The position numbers were made by a program, and so were the translations under genes. DNA of 5,221 bases from Acetofilamentum sp. (lineage in GTDB: Bacteria; Bacteroidota; Bacteroidia; Bacteroidales; JAFGUD01), in assembly GCA_020722645.1 (NCBI GenBank), contig DYKL01000254.1, positions 1 through 5,221 on the forward strand. The letters run 5' to 3'. The notes below the pieces were generated by a model. It searched no databases and was not told the origin of the DNA. It worked only from the letters and a program-made list of their open reading frames with translations. Positions within the stretch are counted from its first letter, which is position 1; the number at the start of each line of letters is the position of its first letter. Positions 1 to 5,172 of this stretch are shown here, one piece after another.

Positions 1-47
1 TCAGCAGCAAAGCCCTGTAAATCCACGCTTTTTAAAAGTAAGTTCCG
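1..47. repeat. Left copy of a perfect 47-bp terminal inverted repeat
   Basis: The first 47 bases are the exact reverse complement of 5173-5219. The copy begins TCAGCAGCAAAGCCCTG and ends AAGTAAGTTCCG. Beyond base 47 the match weakens (about 11 of the next 14 positions agree), so a diverged extension into the last codons of the neighbouring gene is possible. The copy touches the stop codon of the exporter gene (48-50). No transposase lies beside either copy inside the window. The likeliest meaning is a multicopy genomic repeat or the edge of an insertion sequence at which the assembly stopped; its identity is unknown to me. Confidence 0.9.
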
Positions 48-1091
48 TTAAAATCCAAATACAAAACCTGCTAATCCTGCAAATATACCGACAATTATAT
101 TCACACCTTTTGAGTACAAAAAACTTTTTTGCGATTCTGCCAAAAGAGGTAAGCCTCCGTGACCGTCCTGAACTATTGAATTTGCTATCAAAATACTCAT
201 AGGAATATATCCTGAGGCAAACAGGAAAATAAAAACCATATTTGGTCCTGATTCGGGTATAATTCCTATTAAAATGGCTATCAGTAAAATCAACCAGAAA
301 TAATTTTTGGCAATTGGTTCAAATGCTTCTTTTGTAATGTTAAGCATTGGCAAAAACAATTCTATTAAAAGTAAAGCACCGAAAGTCCATAGAAAAATTT
401 TAAAAATATGTTTTTTTATAGTATGTTTCCACAAATGTTCGACTAAAAAATGTTCGGGTACGGTAGCTAAAATAAAAAATACAATTGAGGTAATAATTAC
501 AAGTGAAATTTTCATTTCACTCCAATTTTTCGGACCAATTTCTCCAAATATCAAAAAAATAAGAAAAACAAATGTCCCGACAACTAACATAGCTCTTTGA
601 AACGAAATATTTTTATATTCTTCGATAAATCTTTTTTTGTTGAAAGCTACACATTCAGGTTTATGGTGGTCTTTAAGCAAGTTGTCGTTCAGAACCATAT
701 AATTTTTATTTTTGAAAATCAGATTTAAAATAAAACCTGCTGCAATACCAACAATAAATAAGATTCCGTTAAGCAGAAGAGCCTCTTTTGGTATTTCGCT
801 TAACATAACAAAAGCTTCATCACCAGAAGAAGCTATCATAACTGTTACAAGTGCCGGAAAATTAAACACTTTGTGTGCATATAATGAAACAGCAATAAAA
901 GTTCCAAGACAACCCGGAATTATTCCCAAAAAGGAAGCAATTATTACTTGTGTCCATGGATTTTTACCGATTATATTTAATAATTTGTTTTGAGTTCTGA
1001 TAGTAAAGTACTCTATGAGCATCATCATAGATAAAACAAATGATGTAATCATCAAACTATGCTTAAAACTATGTATTATCGGCTCAAACAT
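48..1091 (-). CDS. Putative ten-helix metal/metalloid exporter (ArsP_2-like membrane permease)
   Basis: This 347-residue polytopic inner-membrane protein has about ten hydrophobic segments (roughly residues 13-29, 47-71, 77-97, 107-126, 166-186, 193-213, 231-250, 263-280, 284-305, 330-346). Two half-molecule signatures repeat: GIIPG at 56-60 followed by SSGDEA at 88-93, and GIIPESGPN at 276-284 followed by QDGHGG at 308-313. The paired GIIP motifs and the GDE/DGHGG polar clusters inside membrane segments match what I know of the putative 10-TM heavy-metal exporter family (ArsP_2), variously named arsenic efflux or putative manganese transporter. The central loop holds DHHKPEC (141-147), plausible metal ligands. 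The substrate cannot be fixed from sequence. The gene starts at ATG 120 bp after pyrF and ends in TAA next to the 47-bp repeat; the GLAGFVFGF end looks natural rather than truncated. No arsR, arsenic-operon partner or metal riboswitch is seen nearby. Confidence 0.8.
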   Translation of the reverse strand: MFEPIIHSFKHSLMITSFVLSMMMLIEYFTIRTQNKLLNIIGKNPWTQVIIASFLGIIPGCLGTFIAVSLYAHKVFNFPALVTVMIASSGDEAFVMLSEIPKEALLLNGILFIVGIAAGFILNLIFKNKNYMVLNDNLLKDHHKPECVAFNKKRFIEEYKNISFQRAMLVVGTFVFLIFLIFGEIGPKNWSEMKISLVIITSIVFFILATVPEHFLVEHLWKHTIKKHIFKIFLWTFGALLLIELFLPMLNITKEAFEPIAKNYFWLILLIAILIGIIPESGPNMVFIFLFASGYIPMSILIANSIVQDGHGGLPLLAESQKSFLYSKGVNIIVGIFAGLAGFVFGF

Positions 1092-1211
1092 AATTGTTGT
1101 CGGTTTTTTTTAGTATTGTTTTGCCACAAGAAATTTGGTTAATTATTATAACAATTATAAGTTACTAATGTTATAATTTGGGACGAATTTGTTCAAAAAA
1201 GTAACGAATTA
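1092..1211. other. AT-rich gap between pyrF and the exporter gene
   Basis: These 120 bp are very AT-rich. The only structure I see is a weak 8-bp inverted repeat, ATTATAAC (1145-1152) with GTTATAAT (1170-1177), and it has no following T-run on the minus strand. I found no TAnnTTTG box positioned for the exporter and no G-rich paired elements that would suggest a yybP-ykoY manganese riboswitch. Whether the exporter has its own promoter or depends on readthrough from pyrF is undecided. Confidence 0.5.
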
Positions 1212-2066
1212 TTAATCTCTGTTGCGATTGCTTCGGGTTTTTTTGTTTTCAGCCAATATTTTGCCGATTTCATCTTTAAATTCCATTGCTTTTTGTCTGG
1301 CAAATTCTGCAAATTTGGTTGAATTATCAGCATAAATAATTGCTCTGGAAGAATTTATAATCAATCCGTAGTCTTCGGTTAGTCCAAAACGGCAAACATC
1401 GTCTAAACTTCCACCCTGAGCACCGATTCCGGGAATAAGCAGAAAATTTTTTGGTGCCAGATGTCTGACTTGTTGTAGTTTATAAGCCATTGATGCTCCC
1501 ACAACATACATAGTGTTGTTCTCGGTACCCCACCAACTGCCGTATTTGAATATTTTTTCAAAAATGTATTCCCTTGTTTCCAACTCCTGAATTAACTGTA
1601 AATCATAAGCCGAGGGGTTTGAGGAAAGTCCCAGAAGAATAATCCATTTCCCTTTGAATTCAATAAAAGGTAAAACAACATCTTTGCCCAGAAAAGGGTT
1701 TATTGTAATGGCATCAAAGGGCAGTGTCTCGAAAAAGGCTTTTGCATACATTTTTGAAGAATGAAAAATATCGCCTCTTTTAGCATCTGCAATCAAAAAT
1801 AAATCGGGGTAATTCGATTTTATGTAATCGGCAAGTTTTTCCATACTTTGCCAGCCTTTATGACCATAAGCTTCAAAAAAAGCTGTGTTTATCTTGAAAG
1901 AAATAGCCAAATCGTGAGTGCTATCAACTATTTCTTTACAAAATTCATAAAGTACATCATCTGATTTGTGCAAATGTTCCGGTATTTTTTCCATATCGGG
2001 GTCAAGCCCTACACATAAAAGGGTTTCTTTGGTATCTATCTGTGATTTTATTTCCTGATAATTCAT
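1212..2066 (-). CDS. pyrF: Orotidine 5'-phosphate decarboxylase, type 2 subfamily
   Basis: This cytosolic enzyme decarboxylates orotidine 5'-monophosphate to UMP, the last step of de novo pyrimidine synthesis. The 284-residue TIM-barrel protein carries CVGLDPD (18-24), FKIN with the barrel lysine K58, the catalytic charge network DAKRGD (94-99), the NPF strand region (123-125), the phosphate-binding IPGIGAQGG (211-219) and NSSRAI with its phosphate-contacting arginine (238-243). The length and the DAKRGD and GIGAQGG wording fit the longer type 2 enzymes rather than the roughly 230-residue E. coli type. The usual VVGAT strand reads VVGAS (188-192), a mild change. The tail from about 273 is short, polar and lysine/arginine-rich, and probably disordered. 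The gene starts at ATG with no Shine-Dalgarno sequence, as is common in Bacteroidetes. It lies 510 bp downstream of prfA, so it may have its own promoter; I see no convincing one. Confidence 0.96.
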   Translation of the reverse strand: MNYQEIKSQIDTKETLLCVGLDPDMEKIPEHLHKSDDVLYEFCKEIVDSTHDLAISFKINTAFFEAYGHKGWQSMEKLADYIKSNYPDLFLIADAKRGDIFHSSKMYAKAFFETLPFDAITINPFLGKDVVLPFIEFKGKWIILLGLSSNPSAYDLQLIQELETREYIFEKIFKYGSWWGTENNTMYVVGASMAYKLQQVRHLAPKNFLLIPGIGAQGGSLDDVCRFGLTEDYGLIINSSRAIIYADNSTKFAEFARQKAMEFKDEIGKILAENKKTRSNRNRD

Positions 2067-2128
2067 GATTGAAGTTTATTATAGTTGAAATTTGAACTTT
2101 TTTATTGTTGAGAGCTTTTGATTACTAT

Positions 2129-2195
2129 CAACTTAGCCCACATTATTAACTTCGTTGAGCTCGCAAAGCCTCGGTTCATAAATAATGTGGAGTTG
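2129..2195. repeat. Imperfect long hairpin in the prfA-pyrF gap
   Basis: The arms CCACATTATT (2138-2147) and AATAATGTGG (2181-2190) are perfect complements. The stem resumes outside a 4-nt bulge (TAGC, 2134-2137) with CAACT (2129-2133) against AGTTG (2191-2195), giving 15 pairs in all. The 33-nt loop region can form a smaller GAGCT...AG(C)CTC stem. There is no T-run on either side, so it does not look like an intrinsic terminator. Its more GC-rich loop against AT-rich surroundings, and the 19-bp dispersed motif only 4 nt further on, suggest an intergenic repeat module or a structured RNA element; that part is inference. Confidence 0.65.
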
Positions 2196-2199
2196 AAAT

Positions 2200-2218
2200 G
2201 CTTGCCCTGTAAGGGTCT
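2200..2218 (+). repeat. Dispersed 19-bp motif, copy 1
   Basis: GCTTGCCCTGTAAGGGTCT here matches 3685-3703 at 17 of 19 positions in the same orientation. The 9-mer GCCCTGTAA inside it also occurs at 12-20 within the left terminal repeat, and so on the minus strand of the right one. Both 19-bp copies lie between genes and next to an inverted repeat, which favours a repeat family over chance. Confidence 0.6.
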
Positions 2219-2304
2219 AAAAGTTGAAAGTCAAAAGTTTATGTCGATTTTTTCTAATATTTTTTCCCAAATTTGGGCTAAATTTAAAAATTACAAAATC
2301 CTGT

Positions 2305-2339
2305 AACTTTATGAACTTTAAACTTTTAACTTTATAACT
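2305..2339. repeat. Phased AACTTT direct-repeat tract
   Basis: AACTTT begins at 2305, 2314, 2321 and 2328, that is at steps of 9, 7 and 7 bases. The last copy extends to AACTTTATAACT (2328-2339), whose exact reverse complement occurs at 3667-3678, just upstream of prfA. The composition is simple, so slippage or low complexity could explain it. Confidence 0.45.
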
Positions 2340-2363
2340 CCTGAATTATATGAATAATTCAGG
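2340..2363. repeat. 10-bp perfect hairpin with ATGA loop downstream of prfA
   Basis: The arms CCTGAATTAT (2340-2349) and ATAATTCAGG (2354-2363) are fully complementary around the tetraloop ATGA. It lies 214 bp past the prfA stop. Read on the minus strand it is followed by AGTTATAAAG rather than a T-run, so it is at best a weak or RNA-stabilising 3' structure for the prfA transcript, not a canonical intrinsic terminator. Confidence 0.5.
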
Positions 2364-2576
2364 TTAGAATTCAAAAAATATTTTGTTAGTTTTAATTCAG
2401 AATTTATATTTTATATAATTTGTAATTTCTTTTTACAAAAATTGAGCCTAAAAATATAATATTTTAATTATTCAGTTTGTTATTTTGTGTGAATATGCTG
2501 ATAATCAACACATAATTGAAAATTGTTTTAATTGTTTGATAATCAATAATTAACAAATTGCCGATTTCGATAAAAA

Positions 2577-3659
2577 TTAAATTGCACTTTCTTTTAGTTT
2601 TTCAGCATTTTCGGCAATTTGTAATTTTTCGATAATTTCGTCAATATCACCGTTCATAATATTATTCAAATTATACATTGTCAGATTAATCCGATGGTCT
2701 GTAACTCTGCCTTGCGGATAATTGTATGTTCTGATTTTGGCAGAACGGTCGCCGGTTGAAACCATTGTTTTACGTTTAGCCGAAAGAGCATCCATACGTT
2801 TTTGATATTCAATATTATACAATCTTGATCTTAATTCACGCATAGCTGATTTTAAGTTTTTTATCTGCGATTTTTCATCTTGACAAGTAACTACTATTCC
2901 TGTCGGAATGTGAGTAAGTCGTATTGCGGAGTAAGTCGTATTTACAGATTGTCCACCCGGACCGGAAGAACAATAAGTATCTTTTCTTACATCTTCATCT
3001 TTTATTTCGATGTCAAAATCTTCGGCTTCGGGTAAAACAGCAACACTTGCAGCAGAAGTATGGATACGTCCCTGCGATTCGGTTTTTGGAACACGCTGAA
3101 CGCGATGAACACCTGATTCATATTTCAAAATACCGTAAACTCCATTGCCTCTGACATTAAAAATTATCTCTTTGTAACCACCCGAAGAAGATTCTGAGAT
3201 ATTGGTAATTTCTGTTTTCCAGCCTTTTGATTCACAGTATTTCAGGTACATTCTAAATAAGTCGCCTGCAAAAATACCGGCTTCGTCTCCACCGGTTCCG
3301 GCTCTGATTTCTACGATTGCGTTTTTTTCATCTTCGGGGTCTTTGGGTATCAGTAGTAATTTGACTTCCTCTTCCTGTTTCTCTTTTTGCTCGAGCAATT
3401 CATCAAGTTCCATTTTTGCCATTTCCCGCATTTCTTCGTCTTTTTCGGTTGACAAAATTTCCTTTGAGGTTTTTATATTGCTCAATATTTCTTTGTACTT
3501 GTTAAATGCTTCCAAAATAGGCTCAATATCACGGTATTCTTTGTTTAATTGAACATATTTTTTTTGATCGTTCATTGTTTCGGGAAGAGATAATAAATCG
3601 GATATATTCTCGAAACGTTTCTGAAGTCCTTCTAATTTTTCTAAAATTATGTCTGCCAT
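2577..3659 (-). CDS. prfA: Peptide chain release factor 1 (RF1)
   Basis: RF1 recognises UAA and UAG in the ribosomal A site and triggers hydrolysis of peptidyl-tRNA. The 360-residue product has the standard length. An N-terminal helical domain (about 1-105, strongly charged, coiled-coil-like near 70-100) precedes EIRAGTGGDEAG (117-128). The stop-codon-reading tripeptide PxT is PKT (191-193) within RVQRVPKTESQGRIHTS, which separates it from RF2 with SPF. The catalytic GGQ (235-237) lies in SSGPGGQSVNTT; its glutamine is the usual PrmC methylation target. STGDRSAKIRTYNYPQGRV (301-319) completes the core. RF2 and the ribosome-rescue protein ArfB are excluded by PxT and by the full-length domain layout. 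The gene starts at ATG without a Shine-Dalgarno sequence, 160 bp after the AIR synthase gene, in the purM-prfA-pyrF order I recall from Bacteroides relatives. All four genes here end in TAA, which RF1 can read. Confidence 0.98.
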   Translation of the reverse strand: MADIILEKLEGLQKRFENISDLLSLPETMNDQKKYVQLNKEYRDIEPILEAFNKYKEILSNIKTSKEILSTEKDEEMREMAKMELDELLEQKEKQEEEVKLLLIPKDPEDEKNAIVEIRAGTGGDEAGIFAGDLFRMYLKYCESKGWKTEITNISESSSGGYKEIIFNVRGNGVYGILKYESGVHRVQRVPKTESQGRIHTSAASVAVLPEAEDFDIEIKDEDVRKDTYCSSGPGGQSVNTTYSAIRLTHIPTGIVVTCQDEKSQIKNLKSAMRELRSRLYNIEYQKRMDALSAKRKTMVSTGDRSAKIRTYNYPQGRVTDHRINLTMYNLNNIMNGDIDEIIEKLQIAENAEKLKESAI

Positions 3660-3666
3660 ACCATTA

Positions 3667-3678
3667 AGTTATAAAGTT
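3667..3678 (-). repeat. Inverted copy of the 12-mer AACTTTATAACT upstream of prfA
   Basis: On the minus strand this reads AACTTTATAACT, identical to the plus strand at 2328-2339. It ends 8 bp before the prfA start codon and so lies in the prfA leader. It could be chance in AT-rich DNA, but in each gap it sits within about 130 bp of a copy of the 19-bp dispersed motif. Confidence 0.35.
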
Positions 3679-3684
3679 TAATAA

Positions 3685-3703
3685 GCTTGCCCTGAAAGTG
3701 TCT
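3685..3703 (+). repeat. Dispersed 19-bp motif, copy 2
   Basis: GCTTGCCCTGAAAGTGTCT differs from copy 1 (2200-2218) at two positions and has the same orientation. It lies in the 160-bp gap between the AIR synthase gene and prfA, 6 bp from the near-palindrome at 3710-3729. It also contains AAGTGTCT, which recurs in the right arm of the hairpin at 5105-5137. Confidence 0.6.
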
Positions 3704-3709
3704 TTAAAG

Positions 3710-3729
3710 AGACGATGCATGCAACGTCT
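3710..3729. repeat. 20-bp near-palindrome with TGCATGCA core
   Basis: AGACGATGCATGCAACGTCT is self-complementary except for one A/A pair (3715 against 3724). The arms AGACG/CGTCT surround the perfect 8-bp palindrome TGCATGCA. It is GC-richer than the surrounding intergenic DNA. It could be an operator-like site in the prfA leader or a dispersed palindromic repeat. I favour the repeat because the 19-bp motif is 6 bp away and because similar AGACG...CGTCT palindromes are, as I recall, scattered in Bacteroidetes genomes; I could not check this. Confidence 0.6.
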
Positions 3730-3814
3730 GTACAGTTCATAAAGCCATAAATTGACACAAATCTGTTTTTGATTTGCAATCCAAAATTTATAGTTGTTAG
3801 TTAAAAAATTTTTG

Positions 3815-3822
3815 CAAAATTA
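3815..3822 (-). promoter_or_regulatory. Possible Bacteroidetes -7 box for prfA
   Basis: On the minus strand TAATTTTG fits TAnnTTTG, its TAA being the stop codon of the AIR synthase gene. The expected TTG about 17-23 bp upstream is only CTG (3845-3843, spacer 20). It would give a prfA leader of about 150 nt carrying the near-palindrome and the 19-bp motif. The support is weak: an 8-mer with four fixed A/T positions arises easily in this DNA. Confidence 0.25.
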
Positions 3823-4977
3823 GTAATTAAATTGACCAAATTCAGATTTTATTGTTAATTTTTTTTCTTTCGATTCTTCGCAATGACCTATAATTTTAGC
3901 TTCGACTTCGTATTTATTTGAGATTTCGATAATTTTTACGGCAGTATGTTTATCTGTGTATATTTCTAAACGATGTCCCATGTTAAAAACTTCGTACATT
4001 TCTTTGTGAGAAGTACCCGATTGTTGTTGAATTAATTTAAAAAGCAGAGGTATTTCAAACAAATTGTCTTTAATTATATGAATATTATCTACAAATTTGA
4101 GAACTTTTGTTTGTGCTCCCCCCGAACAATGTATGATTCCCGAAATATTGTTTTTGTATGATTTAAAAACTTCCTTCATAATCGGGGCATAAGTTCTGGT
4201 TGGAGAAAGTACAAATTTACCGGCAGTAATTTCTAAATTATCAATTAAATCGGTTAAATTATACTTGCCTGTATAAACTAAATCTTTTTCAATTGAATTA
4301 TCGTAAGTTTCGGGGTATTTTTCGGCTATTGATTTGTTGAAAAAGTCGTGGCGGGCAGAAGTTAGTCCGTTACTTCCGGTTCCGGCGTTAAATTCTTCTT
4401 CATAACTTGCCTTTCCGAAAGATGCAAGCCCGACAATCACATCTCCTGCTTTAATATTATTTTCTATAACATCAGAACGCTTCATTCTGACTGTTGCAGT
4501 AGCATCAACAATAATAGTTCTCACCAAATCGCCTACATCGGCTGTTTCTCCGCCTGTAAGAATCATATTTATGCCGAATTTACGCATTTTTTCAATAAAC
4601 TCGTTTGTACCTTCGATTATTGTAGAAATTACATCACCTGAAATTAGTTTTTTATTTCTGCCGATTGTCGAAGAAATAAGAATATTATCAGTAGCACCAA
4701 CACAAATTAAATCGTCGAGATTCATAACAAGGGCATCTTGTGCAATACCTTTCCAAACTGATAAATCGCCGGTTTCTTTCCAATAAGCATAGGCAAGCGA
4801 AGATTTTGTGCCTGCACCGTCTGCGTGCATAATATTGCAGAATTTTTCATCGTCTCCCAGAATATCGGGAATAACCTTACAAAAAGCATTCGGAAAAAGT
4901 CCTTTGTCTATATTTTTTATTGCATTATGTACTTCATTTTTAGAAGACGAAACACCTCTTTTTTCGTATCTTTGCAT
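3820..4977 (-). CDS. purM: AIR synthase (phosphoribosylformylglycinamidine cyclo-ligase)
   Basis: This cytosolic enzyme closes formylglycinamidine ribonucleotide to 5-aminoimidazole ribonucleotide using ATP, step 5 of purine synthesis. From the ATG at 4977 it has 385 residues, near the 385-390 I recall for Bacteroidetes homologues and longer than the 345 of E. coli PurM. Seen in order: QRYEKRGVSSS at the start, HADGAGTKS (51-59, phosphate and ATP region), DALVMNLDDLICVGA (81-95), TGGETADVGDLVRT (141-154), the substrate-side GSNGLTSARH (201-210), LSPTRTYAPI (257-266), HCSGGAQTK (283-291) and FNMGHR (331-336). A longer frame opens at a TTG at 5025, adding 16 residues (MLKIKKKQTIFAKKTI). I reject it because the homologues I recall begin close to QRY and because a promoter box lies inside the extension. 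PurL and SelD share the fold but not this motif set. Confidence 0.95.
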   Translation of the reverse strand: MQRYEKRGVSSSKNEVHNAIKNIDKGLFPNAFCKVIPDILGDDEKFCNIMHADGAGTKSSLAYAYWKETGDLSVWKGIAQDALVMNLDDLICVGATDNILISSTIGRNKKLISGDVISTIIEGTNEFIEKMRKFGINMILTGGETADVGDLVRTIIVDATATVRMKRSDVIENNIKAGDVIVGLASFGKASYEEEFNAGTGSNGLTSARHDFFNKSIAEKYPETYDNSIEKDLVYTGKYNLTDLIDNLEITAGKFVLSPTRTYAPIMKEVFKSYKNNISGIIHCSGGAQTKVLKFVDNIHIIKDNLFEIPLLFKLIQQQSGTSHKEMYEVFNMGHRLEIYTDKHTAVKIIEISNKYEVEAKIIGHCEESKEKKLTIKSEFGQFNY

Positions 4978-4991
4978 TATTGTTTTTTTAG

Positions 4992-5025
4992 CAAAAATAG
5001 TTTGTTTTTTTTTTATTTTGAGCAA
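4992..5025 (-). promoter_or_regulatory. Bacteroidetes-type promoter of purM
   Basis: On the minus strand TATTTTTG (4999-4992) is a full match to the -7 consensus TAnnTTTG. TTG (5025-5023) lies 23 bp upstream, at the long end of the 17-23 bp spacing known for Bacteroidetes -33/-7 promoters; the spacer is A-rich. The box ends 14 nt before the ATG at 4977, so the leader would be only about 7-10 nt, A-rich and without a Shine-Dalgarno sequence. The TTG is also the start codon of the longer frame, another reason to doubt that frame. Confidence 0.5.
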
Positions 5026-5104
5026 GGATTTGTAAAATCAATTACCGAAAGTTCATTAAATCTCTTCATTATCTGCCGTTTCAAATTTTTGATGGGTTTG
5101 CTTT

Positions 5105-5142
5105 AACTGTCAGACACTTTTGAAGTGTCTGACAGTTTTTTT
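5105..5142 (+). terminator. Perfect 15-bp hairpin with T-run, facing rightward
   Basis: The arms AACTGTCAGACACTT (5105-5119) and AAGTGTCTGACAGTT (5123-5137) are exact complements with a 3-nt loop TTG, and the plus strand continues as a run of seven Ts (5136-5142). This is a textbook intrinsic terminator for plus-strand transcription, yet no plus-strand gene lies to its left. On the minus strand it is followed by AAAGCAAACC, so it is not a good terminator for a leftward gene further right. It may be a dispersed palindromic repeat that only looks like a terminator, or a block on antisense transcription. Confidence 0.7.
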
Positions 5143-5149
5143 ATCATTC

Positions 5150-5166
5150 GTCAAAAAATATTTGAC
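5150..5166. repeat. Small 6-bp inverted repeat beside the right terminal repeat
   Basis: GTCAAA (5150-5155) and TTTGAC (5161-5166) are complementary around AAATA. The structure lies 6 bp inside the right terminal repeat and has no clear counterpart beside the left one. It is short and AT-rich, so chance is a fair explanation. Confidence 0.3.
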
Positions 5167-5172
5167 TTTTAT

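Larger units (their letters stand above)
2067..2576. other. 510-bp AT-rich intergenic region rich in inverted and direct repeats
   Basis: No gene is supported here. A frame open on the plus strand from a TTG at 2118 to 2306 would give 62 residues, but it runs through hairpin arms and repeat motifs and resembles no protein I know. From left to right the region holds an imperfect hairpin (2129-2195), a 19-bp dispersed motif (2200-2218), the 12-bp perfect palindrome CCCAAATTTGGG (2266-2277), a phased AACTTT tract (2305-2339), a 10-bp hairpin (2340-2363), a weak 7-bp hairpin (TTTGTAA 2419-2425 with TTACAAA 2433-2439) and two copies of TGATAATCAA (2499-2508, 2537-2546). It lies after prfA and before pyrF, and so would contain the 3' end of the prfA transcript and any pyrF promoter. 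Confidence 0.7.

Noticed and set aside
191..600. Plus-strand frames inside the exporter, prfA and purM regions
   Set aside because: They lie antisense to well-supported genes, have no recognisable motifs and look like low-complexity shadows of the real reading frames.
1141..1180. An intrinsic terminator for pyrF
   Set aside because: The inverted repeat is only 8 bp, all but two pairs or fewer are A/T, the loop is 17 nt and no T-run follows on the minus strand.
1092..1211. A yybP-ykoY (manganese) riboswitch ahead of the exporter
   Set aside because: The 120-bp leader is very AT-rich and lacks the G-rich conserved loops and paired stems of that class.
2118..2306. A 62-residue plus-strand frame between prfA and pyrF
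   Set aside because: It starts at TTG, runs through both arms of the long hairpin and the dispersed motif, has no recognisable domain and opposes the surrounding genes. It is most likely an accidental frame across repeats.
2577..3659. RF2 or the rescue factor ArfB instead of RF1
   Set aside because: The PxT tripeptide (PKT) replaces the SPF of RF2, and the full N-terminal and GTGGDEAG domains are present, which ArfB lacks.
5026..5172. A small gene or RNA to the right of purM
   Set aside because: Only a hairpin with a T-run and a weak 6-bp inverted repeat are seen. The open frames there are short and AT-driven, without a start context or known motif.
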